This document shows positions 22,485-33,266 of a stretch of 62,000 nucleotides of DNA, one piece after another. The notes beneath the pieces are model-generated. The model ran no database searches. It saw only the letters and a list, made by a program, of their open reading frames with translations, and was not told the origin of the DNA. The translations under genes and the position numbers were made by a program. Origin of the DNA: Symsagittifera roscoffensis (taxonomy: Eukaryota; Xenacoelomorpha; Acoela; Convolutidae); NCBI RefSeq assembly GCF_963678635.1, contig NC_087063.1, positions 25,526,764 through 25,588,763 on the forward strand. The letters run 5' to 3'. The stretch's first letter is position 1. Every line of letters starts with the position of its first letter.

Positions 22485-25400
22485 GTAAGACTCAAATAAT
22501 CGCAGTTTATATTATTTTTCTCCGTAGAATGATTTTTCTCTCATAATTACTCGACGTCAAGCTTGTCTTTTTAAATACATTTTCTCGACCATCAGCGATA
22601 AAATTTTGTAATTATTTTGCGGTCAATTATAAAAGTTCAGAGCAAAAAAGAATTAAAGTTCAAATTCAATTTTTTTTTCAAGTCGATACTGTTTTCAAAT
22701 TACCAAAAATTATTTAACCCAACTTATTGATGACTCAAAAACTTTGGTTTGGGTTGTAGATGTGAGGTGTCTCGTCGTTTTTATTGTCCTTAAGCCAACT
22801 TACTTTCAAAATGAAATAACTTGAGTTTGTAGTACATTGGGTAAAAACATTAAAATTTTTAAAAATCGGATATATCCTCTTACCCCCACAGTTGGTCATT
22901 GAAACGACCCATTATAATGTATTCACCGATGATGTAACACTGGGTGGTGTCTTCGTTTTTAGACGTCTGAAGACGAACACGTACATCCTCATCCTCAACG
23001 CTTGTCTGGCAGACCTGCTCGTGCTCTCCTTCAAAACCATCCCCACCTTCTTCGAGAAGAGGTCCGACCAGTGGACGATGGGGGCAGTGCTGTGCAAGCT
23101 GCACGCACTCAGTTGGACCCTCAGTGATTGTGCCAGCATACTCTTCATGGTGGCCATCTCGGCCGAAAGGTATATTAGCAGAAACTAAAATCAGCTGATG
23201 AAAATAGAGTTGAGTTTTTAAATTATTCGCAAAAAAGTGATCTGATTGTTGCTTGTTTGTTTTGCAGATTCATAGTGATCACAAAACCGCTGCATGCTTC
23301 GTCCATTTTGACTCTTCGAAACAGAGTCTCAACTGTAGTCCTCATCTGGACAGTGTCGCTTCTCTTCTCCTGCCAGGAGCTGATCCATTTCCAGCTGCAA
23401 GACATCTTCGGAAGCCTTGTGTGCACGAAACTGCATGTGGACTATCTGAGATGGTTCCTTCTTCTGGAGTTCCTGCTGTTCTATCTGGCTCCATTGGCCA
23501 CCATGGTCTACTTGTATGGGGCTGTGATTCGGTCCATATACCAAAGCATCAGCATCCGAAGAGGTAAGACTGCCCGCGCAGTGCTCTCACCTCAAAAGTA
23601 AGGCAACAAAACGCTTTCAAAATGCTGATATGAGGGGAGGCGAGGTTAGCAGCTGCTTTCCTCAGTATTATAGCGCTAATTTGCGACAGTCATAAAATAC
23701 ATGTTAAGCTGCCTTCGGCTCGAAAAAGGCACGGGCAATTTTTGGTCGAACTTTTCAAAAAAACTTGTCCAAAAGGGGCATTTTCGATGTTCCATGTAAG
23801 AAAAGTTTATTTGACCTAAAGAAAAAGACCGATATTTTCTTAAGTCGCGGACCCCTACCCGGGCCCATTTGCAAAAAAACTTAGGTCTACCATTGGCCAA
23901 AACTACAGACCATAACCCTAGTTGATAAAAACCGTAGTTCAAAAGTGGTTCATCATTAACTAGACAAAACGTAAAGTATACAAGTCAGAAACGAATCAGA
24001 ATCGAGATAAGAAAACAATTTCGTACGTTTGTTTTCTTATCTCGATTCTGTTTTGTTTATGACGTGTCTACTTTATGACCTGCCTTTTTTTTAACGGCAC
24101 TCGTTGGTTTTTGAAGTGTGTAAGAGGATAAAGTGTCCTTGGTATCTCGAAAGCTAACTTGACTCATGCTACTTCAGCGATGGTGGCCGCTCCTTCCGGG
24201 TGTGGCGTTGGCAGTGAGGCGAATGAGACGAACAAGAGCAGACTGAAGATAGTGTTCATGATGATAGTGGTCGGAGCACTCTTCTTCATCACCTCATCCA
24301 CAGCTAAATGGTAAACATACACAAAAAGGAAGAAGAATTAAACAAGAAAACGAATGAAACAACTAGAATAAAGAAAAATGAATGGCTGGTTGCTTTGCAT
24401 GTAGCACAGAAAGTTCCGAGCTCAGTACATTTGCAAAAAATATATATCGAGTTTGTTTTGTTAATGAATGTATTGTCGGCATGGCATATATTCGACTTTT
24501 TTGCCGTCCAAATTATGACTGAATAGGTTTGACATGTACACCCCTCTGCTTCGTACGATGTGTCTTTGTGATACCCGATTTTCGTGGAAAAACACTCAAT
24601 CATTTTGTCTTTGTTCGCTACGAATTTGAAACAATAAATGACGGAAGGACGTTTTATTCTATCTTTGATGAATAACGACCATCAAATTTTTACAATTACC
24701 AAAACTCCGGGTTCTTACCATATAAAGTAAGAAAAATGCCAAACAAACTGCTCAAAGAACACTGCACTTTTTGATACCTATAATTATTAAAAATTCAGCT
24801 CATTTAACTTAACCTTATACTACAGTTTTGCTAACACGCACGAGAAATATAATGACTATAATTTTGAAAATGGAAATTCTCCGCGACAGTCTGATGATGC
24901 CTTTTTTTATTATCCGAAAAAGAAACATCTTTGAATTCATTTTTTTGATTAACTACTGTATATGCTTATAAATTCGTGGCTTGAAAATTGATAAATTGTC
25001 ATTTTTCAGTTGAGAAAAAACTTCACCATTAGTTTTTGTAAAATCAAATAAATTATTATCTACTTTTCTTCAACTTTTTTCTACCTGAAGTGATTTGAGG
25101 CAAGTTTAATTCAACTGTTTTACTTTGTGTCGTTGGTTGATTCAGAATATATTCAGTTTGTGTTAAATTTTTTGATAACTTTTTTGTTTTATGTTGCAGG
25201 TCCATCCTGTTTTGTACCCACGTACTCGGCTACACTCCCCTGAACGAATTCGGAGACCACTTCTACGCTTACTTCTTCTTCGAAAACATCTTCATCATCC
25301 GCAGCCTGGACAGCTTCGCAAACCCATTCATATACTACGCACTCTCCGCCAACCTACGCGAGGCATTCTACGACCACGCCACCAAGAACTGTCGGCCAAA

Positions 25401-25623
25401 ACCGACCACTGCAAATCCGAGCAATGCACGAGGCATGTCGACCATGACGTCACGACAGTTCGGAACCACAACCTCGCTTGGAGCATCCAATTACGAGATG
25501 CATAGCACTGCCCAAAATGGAAAGATTTCGGCATCTAATCTTTCGGAGGGACCAAAGAGGAAAGAACTGAAACTCGGAGTAGGGGTGATCACCCAAAATG
25601 AAGAAAATTTCTCGCGTGTTTAG
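22246..25623 (+). CDS. Class A (rhodopsin-family) GPCR, neuropeptide-receptor type; complete, five exons
   Basis: Predicted seven-helix plasma-membrane receptor, probably for a peptide ligand and signalling through G proteins. The exons are 22246-22484, 22963-23169, 23268-23563, 24178-24310 and 25200-25623. Intron phases 2, 2, 1, 2 all fit and give 432 residues ending at TAG. Visible family marks are TM1 GIVAN (N69), TM2 LADLL (D97), ECL1 W117, TM3 C124 paired with ECL2 C201, the DRY-equivalent ERF (148-150), TM4 W176, TM5 P224 and TM7 NPFIY (333-337). C355 may be palmitoylated. The extreme C-terminus SRV fits a class I PDZ ligand. NRT (27-29) is an N-glycosylation site. The oddity is TM6 (about 270-295), where the usual CWxP is replaced by a GALFFITSS stretch. 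The third intracellular loop is short. The exact subfamily is not determined. Alternative starts are M16 and M31. Confidence 0.9.
22963..23169 (+). CDS. GPCR exon 2 (TM2, ECL1, TM3)
   Basis: The acceptor cgtttttag ends at 22962. The first base completes codon 80 to Lys, giving KRLKTNTYILILN. It contains TM2 with the conserved Asp, the ECL1 Trp, the TM3 Cys and the ERF arginine, which is split by the donor ag|gtatat. Open frame upstream of 22963 is intronic. Confidence 0.9.
23268..23563 (+). CDS. GPCR exon 3 (ICL2 to TM5)
   Basis: The acceptor gttttgcag ends at 23267, after a 98-bp intron. It encodes FIVITKPLHA (ICL2), TM4 with Trp, the ECL2 cysteine (GSLVC), and TM5 FYLAPLATMVYLYG. The donor is gag|gtaaga, phase 1. 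Confidence 0.9.
23690..23885. mobile_element. Degenerate hAT-like MITE fragment in GPCR intron 3
   Basis: The blocks gctgccttcggctcg, ggtcgaacttttcaaaaaaa and tttatttgacctaaagaaa resemble parts of the MITE family, but no terminus is recognisable. This is a low-certainty assignment. Confidence 0.3.
23971..24080. repeat. Long hairpin inside GPCR intron 3
   Basis: The inner arms at 23997-24018 and 24029-24050 are perfect 22-base reverse complements (they contain cgagataagaaaac and gttttcttatctcg) around a 10-base loop with cgtacg. Weaker pairing extends the arms outward to about 23971 and 24080. It is probably a small fold-back element in the intron. Confidence 0.8.
24178..24310 (+). CDS. GPCR exon 4 (ICL3 and most of TM6)
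   Basis: The acceptor tacttcag ends at 24177. A phase-1 junction gives Ala248, then a short loop MVAAPSGCGV and helix 6 SRLKIVFMMIVVGALFF. The donor is aatg|gtaaac, phase 2, which splits Trp292. The open frame is short but joins both neighbours without a shift. The usual Cys-Trp-x-Pro of helix 6 is absent. Confidence 0.82.
25200..25623 (+). CDS. GPCR exon 5 (end of TM6, TM7 and C-tail)
   Basis: The acceptor tatgttgcag ends at 25199. The first base completes Trp292. TM7 carries NPFIYY, followed by the amphipathic helix 8 region (ANLREAFYDH) and Cys355. A serine/threonine-rich tail of about 75 residues, with potential phosphorylation sites, ends FSRV and TAG (25621-25623). Confidence 0.92.
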
Positions 25624-26060
25624 TTTTAATGAAAACTTTTTCTAAAGTTTTTTTCGACAAAATTATGTCCTTTCATCATGAAAAACGGGGTTTTTTTAAA
25701 CAAAGTTTTCAAAGGCTATTGACGCAATTGGTTTAAAATCAGAGGAGTGGTTAATTTTACTACAAGTTGTCCATGTAATGTGTTATAGATTTTTGGTAAG
25801 ATATTCTTAGCTATATATATATTTCACTAGGGCTGTGTTTTTTTTTTTTTGAAACAGCATTTTATTCCATCAATCAATCTTTCTTGAACTTTCATCATAA
25901 GAAATATTCTTTAATTATGCAAATTTGATTGCATTTTTTCTAGTTTCAGTGTTTAGATATAAAACTCTTATATGCCATTACGTTTGGTTGAATAATACCT
26001 TCTATGTGCATTGATGAACTGGGCAGTACTCATTAAAGTGTAATGAATGAAATGATTTCA
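25624..26060 (+). other. Probable GPCR 3'-UTR
   Basis: AT-rich sequence follows the stop codon. A candidate attaaa polyadenylation signal lies at 26032-26037, and no canonical aataaa is nearer. The exact 3' end cannot be set from sequence alone. Confidence 0.35.
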
Positions 26061-26288
26061 AAACTCGTGCAATTTATGTCATTTTTTAGAAAAAAATCGA
26101 ATTGCTTTGAGTACGATTTTAGCAAATGTCATTTTGCCATCTGACGGTTGCTTACAGTGATAAGTTGAAAAGGCTAACAAAATCTCAGATTGAAAAAATG
26201 GGATTTCTAATTGAGTCAAAGTAAAGTAATAGATGACCCCATTACATTAGCAAATCGGTTTTCCCCTCAAAAAGAGTCAATTACTATA

Positions 26289-26408
26289 ACGAACAGTAAC
26301 GGATTTAGGGGGGGGGGGTCGAACTAAAAAACAGTCGACAAAAGTTTCAAAAAATCAGCCCCCCCCCCCCCGAAAAAATCAAAAAAAAAATCTTAATCCG
26401 CCCCTGAT
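26289..26408. mobile_element. Mini hAT-like MITE (about 119 bp)
   Basis: The left end cagtaacggatttagg plus a G run and the right end C run plus taatccgcccctg are inverted relative to each other. The centre is reduced to ggtcgaactaaaaaacagtc. It is an internal-deletion derivative of the family. Confidence 0.7.
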
Positions 26409-26689
26409 TATTGAATCAACCTTTTTGACAAAACTCGTGCAACTATATAAAGAAAATTTTAGTTTCATTAATTAGCAAGGAAATTTGTTTTAAATGGTCT
26501 GAATAGTTGTTACTTAGAAAGTTTCAAAAATATTTAAAAATATTGCACTCCAAAATAGTTTGCAGTCGTTGTTAAAACAGTAGCAGAATTTATTGTTTGA
26601 TGTAATTGCTTTTATTTGCCTACAACAGCTAACAATAATACGCACAGAAAAGGTTAACAAGTTCTTTTTTTGACCTGTTGCCAGGGTGT

Positions 26690-26900
26690 TTGATTTATGG
26701 CGGGGGTTGAGGGGGTTACGCCTTCTTGTCTAAGGTATTCCACCCTGAAAGTCCTTCTTTCGTACGTTTTTATCAGTTTCATCTAACTGTCCCTAAAATT
26801 TGGAAAAGCACCTCGTACTCAAACGGAGATCTAAATCATAAATCACCCTTGAAATGATTTCAACAAGGTAGCATACTTGCCCCCCAGCAAGTATTTTACG
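26690..26900. mobile_element. Decayed hAT-like MITE fragment
   Basis: The blocks ccagggtgtttgatttatgg, gcgggggttgagggggttac and taaggtattccaccctg echo the left part of the family (G run, then gggattcgacccc). Heavily diverged. Confidence 0.3.
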
Positions 26901-27193
26901 TAGTACCTTGAGCGGAAAAAAGAGCAACTTAAGCCATTGAACAATCATAATTGAGGTTTTTGCGATCAGCTATGGACTAAGAACGGCTATTAGAACCCAT
27001 CCAACCTTGACCCATCCAACCATGAGAATGATTTTTGAGGCAGTTTTAATAGATTATTTCCAACATTGAAAAATCCATTATAATAGATTATGAATTGTTC
27101 TTTTTTCAATATAATCGGTAATTTCATGTTGACAAAATCCATGAAAGTCAGTATTTTTTGTAGATGTGAATTGTTTTTCTTCACTTTTTTCAG

Positions 27194-27334
27194 CGTTTTG
27201 CAAAACTAGAACCCGAGCGAACACGTTCATCGCCATCCCCGTGTACACCCTCTAACTCAACCATATCATACTCGATCCCCCACCTTCGCACTGCAACCTT
27301 TAACTTTAATGCCGTTAACAACCCAGAGCTTTAA
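27194..27334 (+). other. Possible short terminal exon (weak)
   Basis: A strong polypyrimidine tract and acceptor (ttcttcacttttttcag) end at 27193. They are followed by 46 sense codons, with serine/threonine/proline-rich composition (ERTRSSPSPCTPSNSTIS), and TAA at 27332-27334. No domain is recognised and no upstream exon can be paired with it. It could be an alternative 3' exon or chance. Confidence 0.2.
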
Positions 27335-27339
27335 CAACT

Positions 27340-29820
27340 TTACCCTATCCCCAAAGCAAAAATAAGAATCATACGCGAGGAGACACATAATTGAAATTAA
27401 AAATATCAGTTTTCGAATACCCCATCCGTCCAAAAGGTGAATTAACATGACCTCTCACCTTCCACGGATTTTAAAATCCCCGAATAGCATGCCCCCTAAG
27501 TCGAATAACAAAACATTCAAAATTTGGGGCGAGCACAAGTAAAAAACAAAACAAATTATTAACAAAAAAGCTGTCTAAAAACAAAAAAGAATTGATTTTC
27601 TTAAATTTTGGCCTTGGTTTTTTGGAGACCCGTACCTTGCCACCACTGCCAAACGGTGTTCAAAGTTCACTTGTCTATCTCTGAATATCTAAATTAATCC
27701 AATAGTCATTAAAACAACAACCGGATTAGCAACAGGGAATTTTAGGAAAAAGAAACACACAATTATTGCGGAATTTTTAATTTTGGGGGTCAGTCTGAAT
27801 TCAATCTAATTACGAAAAAAAACAGACACTGATGCACTTTTTTGAAGTACTTTTGGATTTATAAACCTAAATTTTGAGACTAAAATGGCTTTTTTATGAT
27901 ACCACACTTAACCCTCCCACAAGGTTTCTTTGATGTAAATTGGCTCGAAATTTAACGGACCCTAGGCATAGTTTTTTCAATCACCTTCAGCGACGAGGTG
28001 GGAAAAAATGGAATAAAACAAAATCTAAATAACAATATTATTTATGGTTTCTGCTATTCACAGAAGTTTTTTTACGGTCTATCCAGTCTATCTAAGCATA
28101 GTCCGTTCCTCTAATTTCCGCATATTCCAGACTGAGTTACTTTGTTGAGCGAAGCTCTTTTCTTGCGACTAGAACTTTAACGTGGTACTCTACCGCAGTT
28201 GTAATCGGTCAGGTTATGGTAGCCCTGAAGCTAGAGCTCAAGTGAAAGCTTGTCCTCAGATATTATAATTGCCATGGCAGGGGATCTAATACTCACTAGG
28301 ACGATCTTCAAAGAAAGTTTGGCTCTTTTTCTTTCCCCCCACCTCACACGAACATGAATTAAGTGGTGTAACGAGTGGTTTTACAAGGTTGATTATGAAA
28401 ATCAAATATGTTTGTCATAACCTAGTTAGTCCGTGTGTCAACTTTCATGACAATCGGACAATTTGAACAAAATTATTACTTGTAAAATTTCGGAGGTGGG
28501 GGGGGGGGGAGAGCCGAAAATTTACCACTATGATAAGTACCTCTGATATAATTATGATAGAAACTAGGATATTAACTAGGATTGAAATTTTGTTAGAACT
28601 ATGATAGAAATTTTACATAGTTCTATTATAGTTCTATCCCCAGATCTGAAACCAGTTAAAATTAATTAGTCTTCAAAAATCTTCCGTTGCTTGAAAAGGT
28701 TTTGTACTACAATTATGCATCAATTTTTGTAAACACCTTGACAAAATTTAACACCAACGTTTTTTTTACCTGCTAAAAACCATGAGCTATCTCACGCATA
28801 ACGGCTCCGCCTTTTTTCGGCAGTTTTGTTTTTTACTTTATAACTTTCCCAGACTTGTAACAAGAAAAATAAGATTAGTGATACGTATACCAAATGAAGT
28901 TTATGTAATTTTAGTTGTCTTTTAAATAACCTGATGATTATTTTTCAGTGAAAAGTAATTGATTTGAGAACAAACTGAAGTGTAATTGTATCAAAAATAA
29001 CGTCAAAAATTGAACTAGAACCAAATTGGACTCGAATTCATTATTGTCACCAAGTTGCTCTGGAAGTTTAAAAAAATGCAGATCAATTGTTCATAAAACT
29101 TAGACAATTTTTTTTGAGTTCCTCTTGGAATGTAAATCACGTTTGAAAGTTATTTAATGTGATGCACCACAAGAGCTCTTCTGAGCTTTCTTTGAGGTAG
29201 TCAAAAGACGTTGAAAATTACATCCGACGCCACATTTACTTCTTACCTCGTTAAGTGGCCGGAACAATTATCCTTCCGCCCATATAATTACCAAGTTTTG
29301 AACACTCTTCGCATTCACACACATTACCCTTCAAATCAATGGGTCACGTACAAAATCCATTTGTGTCAGTGGATATAGGGAAGAATGAAACGGTAAAGGA
29401 GCACAGTTTTTCATATTGAAATTTTCAAAAGTACAATTTTTCCTTAAAAAAGCGGTTGTTTGTAATTGTTTCAGGTAATCATTTTGTTAGAAGTTGAGCT
29501 CTTCTATTGCTCGACCACGCGATGTACAAAATGTGAAAACAATTTTATGGGTTAACTTATTTTATAGGAGTAAAGAGCAGGAAGTTGAATTTCAAATATT
29601 TCGATTCATCAAACCGGGTTATTTGAACACATTCGTTCTTTCTGTCTTTTAACGAAATTAGGCAGCCATTTGCTAATAGTTGCATGAAAATCGCAAAACA
29701 TGCAGTCTAGAGGAGGCTTGGATAATTGTCTTTAAATTTTTAAATTTTCTTTTCCAGTTTCCCACCCCCTTTGTTAAATGGCAAAACAAAGATGTTCAAA
29801 AATTGTTCACGCGGCAGTTT
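27340..29820. other. No gene seen
   Basis: AT-rich sequence with a few G or C runs (for example 28500). No supported exon or repeat structure is seen apart from short gatagaaactagga-like reiterations at about 28555-28640. Confidence 0.4.
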
Positions 29821-29825
29821 GCATG

Positions 29826-30105
29826 TTAGAAATGTTCTAGAAATGTGTTCACCTGTTCACGCTGACACGTTTTACTGCAGTTTCTAACATGAAAAGTCAT
29901 TTTAAATAGACTTTCAGATAATGAATTTTAGAAAAAAAAAGGGGGGGGGGGACTGGAAAAGAGCCCAAAAATGTCTAAGAATCGTTAAAAGTGCAATTTA
30001 CAAGTACGAAATGCTAAAATCTGTTCACTTGTTCACCCTGACATATTTTATTTTGGTTGATGCCATCAAAAGTCATATCGAATAGGCTTTCGTCGATAGC
30101 GTGAC
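29826..30105 (+). repeat. Diverged direct duplication, offset about 177 bp
   Basis: The order gttcac-gttcac-ctgacacgttttact, then aaaagtcattttaaatagac, in 29820-29915 is repeated as gttcacttgttcaccctgac, then aaaagtcatatcgaatagg, in 30015-30100. A G run separates them. Confidence 0.5.
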
Positions 30106-30689
30106 AAAGGGAAGCTGGGATTACTACCAAAACGTCATTTCCTTAAAATTTTAAAGCCAAAGTTGCCCTAAAACCTCATTTATAGCTTGTTATTTCAAAA
30201 TTTTGACTACAGCGCCCAAAGTCTTAACAGATATGGTCACTCAAAGGCTCAAGGGTTCTAAAAAAATTAATTAGAATTCATTCTAAAGTACGCCCGTCCC
30301 CTTCTTAAAAAATTTCCAGTGCACTTAACAGGTTTTGGAAAATCTATTTTTCGAAAACTGGAAAAGAACCGTTTTTAAGTCGCCTTGACTTGTGATTCCC
30401 CAATTTTAGGTTTCCAAGTTTTTTTTATTCCCAAATTTTCAATCCCGAATCAGTTTTTGTTAAATTGGAGCAAAGAAAAATAATTGAGTCACGTGCAAAA
30501 AGTACGAGCAAATGGGAAATTTCACAGGATGTCCATTCGCGGTGAGTCATCTGTACAGCAAATGCTTGTTCACGCAATTGTTTATAGCACTACTTAATAG
30601 TCATACCATCGAATCTATGTAGGTTGTTAAGATTTAAGATAGGCTCTTTACTATCGCAAACCCCAGCAACTTATAACCCCCCCGCCTAA

Positions 30690-31600
30690 TACAAAAAAAC
30701 TTCAGTACTTCACGTGTTTTCACAATGCTGAAGTACTTCATATTTCGAGTAAAAACACATCAAAAACACGTGAGTATTTGAGCTCCAGTAAACACACGAG
30801 AGCAAGATTATCCAATCACGAGATAGTTGCTCTCTTGTTTTTCATGTGTTTATAACCTGTTTTAAAAATCATGTTCCTTGTGTAGAAAGTTACATAAGAA
30901 GAACAAATTAACAAGATGCAAAATCACATAAGCTACCGACCAGAAAAACTATGAAATACTGAAAAATTCATGCAATTTTAATATGAAAAATTGCGTGGTT
31001 TTACTGCTTGACACTTATTCTCGTAAAAAAAGACCACGAGAGCTACTTGAATTTTTAGGTAAAACACTTGAATTTTCAAGTGTTTTCATTCAAGTGTAAC
31101 AGCGAGAGCCATTGCATTGCTCACGTGTTGTTACTTGTTTTACTTGATTTTTTGAGTGAAATTACTTGAAAAATCAAGTACTTTTCCTCATGAAATATCG
31201 CGTGTTTTGTTTGACACACAGTCTCGTGAAAAAATACCACAAGAGCCAGATGAATTTTCAAGTAGGAGACTTGATTTTTTAACTGTTTTCATTCAATTGT
31301 ATCAACGAGAGCATTCCTTTGCTCAACTATTTTTTCATAATTTTTCGTTGAAAAAGACTTGAGTTTTTAAGTGTTTTTTACTTGAAAATCCAAGTAAAAA
31401 CACGCGAGCAATTGACTAGAGAATCGGTTAAAACACTTGATTTCAAGTATGTTTGCACGAGAAATTATGTGAAAATACGTGAGCAGAAGAATGCTCTCGT
31501 TGTTACACTTGAAGGAGAACACTTGAAAACTCAAGTGTTTTAAGTGAAAATTCGAGTAGCTCTCATGTTCATTTTTCACAAAGTTTTGTCAAGTAAAAAC
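30690..31600. repeat. Repeat field of cacgtg, acttgaa/ttcaagt and ctctcgtg motifs with inverted symmetry
   Basis: Two direct copies (about 30960-31150 and 31180-31345) share the order: ttgacac, ctcgt with gaccacgagagc, acttga...tcaagtgttttcatt, and caacgagagc. A third copy, at about 31370-31580, is inverted (it has gctctcgttgttacacttga, then gagtagctctcatg). The field is dense in short palindromes (cacgtg, ttcaagtgttt). The frames at 31156-31362 and 31367-31579 fall inside it and are not called as genes. Confidence 0.6.
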
Positions 31601-32206
31601 GCGCAGTTTTCGAATTTAATTAAACGAACATTTTAAAGAGTGCACATAGGGCTCATTTTTGTTCCCTCGCATATCACATAAGTTTTGATTCAATATAACT
31701 CAGACATCAAACGTGTATAAGATTTAAGAATTTTCCCAAACTTCACGTGTAACAAAAGTCCCTAGCACCAACAGTAACAAAAAAACTTCAAACACATTTG
31801 GATTTTTTTATTATGGGAGATACAAATTGCTGAGAAGATAATGCTAAAGAGGCAAACATTTTACCTGAATACAATCACAGCTGGAATTAGCAACAGAAAA
31901 AAATCCTGGTTAAAATTTTCTGGTTGTTGATTAAAATTTAAAACTACTGCTGATTGGATTGCTCCCAATGAGCTCTTCATAATTTCCTGCTCAAGATTCT
32001 ACAGCCACTGCAATCACATAAATTTAGCCAGCTGCAGATGTTAACTTTCAACATATTCAGTATTTCAAGCCCATCAATTTAGTGAATTTCTCAAATTCCT
32101 TCAATCTGTTTTTTGTTCTACAAGTTCAAAACGTTGATGCTCTTCTTGTTTCTGTCCCAGTTATTCACCGGAGAGCTCTTTTTGGAAATATTCCAAAAAC
32201 GGCTTG

Positions 32207-32580
32207 TCAGATCTCGAGAACACAACACAATGAAACATATGTAAGAACCGATAGGAGTATGAAATTGACAAGGCCCAGTTTACACGATGTTTTCAATTTG
32301 CGGGAAACATTTTTTTTCAGGAGATAGAAAACACTATTAGCTTTCTTCGATGTCGTTCTCACGTGTGTCTGCCAACTCAGATTTTTGTTCAAAAGTACCC
32401 CTTGGTCCTTGATTACATCTGATTGTTCTACGGCAACACCTTGTATAAATAATTGAGTCCCAATTCCTCCGAAAATAATCTTGACACATTTATTCAATGC
32501 TAGACTCATCTTGTTTTTGCTGACCCAGTCATCAATGGAGTCTAAGTCTAACTGTACTTGGACATAAACATTTTTTATTG
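32207..32580 (-). pseudogene. Non-LTR retrotransposon reverse transcriptase, C-terminal fragment
   Basis: The minus-strand frame encodes the segment following the RT palm in Jockey/CR1-like elements: an LDSIDDWVSKNKMSL helix, then GVLLNKNLSWQTHV (the usual 'LGV.lD..LsW..H' motif), then KKANSVFYLLKK. It ends in a hydrophobic stretch matching the usual conserved 'LtY.sl.w' position. Endonuclease, RT catalytic core and 3' tail are missing, so this is a dead fragment. It lies just upstream of the first recognised exon of the ectodomain gene and opposes it. Confidence 0.75.
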
Positions 32581-33102
32581 GTTATTTGGTATGTGCTCAT
32601 GGCTCATATACAAAAAGTATTGCAGGTTGTTGTGCAATTAGCACGGAATATTCGAACGACAAGGAAATAAGAAAATAAATTCCAAACTGGATTTTTCATT
32701 TTTTTTCAGCAGACCTTTTTTTCCAGCTGATGTTTTTTGCAAGAAAGGACCAATGAACTAGATCTTAAAAGCACATGGTTGAAAGATAATAAAATAGTGA
32801 CTGAAACTTTGGCAGAAATGTTGGTAAATTTGAAGTTCACCTGCCAGTGAAATTGTCTTAATTCGTCTAAAAACCAAAATTACTCACTTTTTTGATTTTT
32901 AAAAATTATGGAATCCAACCAACAGCAGAATTGGTTTTCATATGATATGAAACCACTATTAACTCCGAGCGAGCTTTCTTTGAGATAGTTGAAATCGGGC
33001 AGAAAATAGACAACCTACGCTATAGCTCCTTCATTTCAGTTCGCGAAGTGATAAGAAGAGCGAAACAGTTTATATCTGTCTTATCAATTTGATTTGTTTC
33101 AG

Positions 33103-33266
33103 AATCTTATCTACTTGATCTTCTACAACTTCAGTTGTGGAGTTTGGAAGTGGCATATGGCGTCTGCCGTCGAGTCGCAGGATTGCTTCCAGCTGGCAGA
33201 GCAACACGTGGTCGGAGTGACATCAAACATACGCGCCGACAGCAACATGGACTGCGGAACCAAAAC
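33103..33266 (+). CDS. Ectodomain gene, exon A
   Basis: The acceptor gatttgtttcag ends at 33102 and the donor aaaac|gtaagt is strong. It reads in phase 0 for 54 codons plus two bases, from NLIYLIFYNFSCGVW to NMDCGTK. No ATG in frame precedes it before a TAA at about 33046, so an earlier exon must supply the start. The overlapping open frames at 33131-33365 are wrong-frame shadows. Confidence 0.68.

Noticed and set aside
22892-22962. Upstream part of the open frame before GPCR exon 2
   Set aside because: It starts with TTG and lies in the intron. The acceptor at 22962 and the join to TM1 define the true exon start.
23253-23567. Second open frame overlapping GPCR exon 3
   Set aside because: It is in a different phase and lacks GPCR motifs. 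The frame from 23268 with FIVITKPLHA and FYLAPLATM is the coding one.
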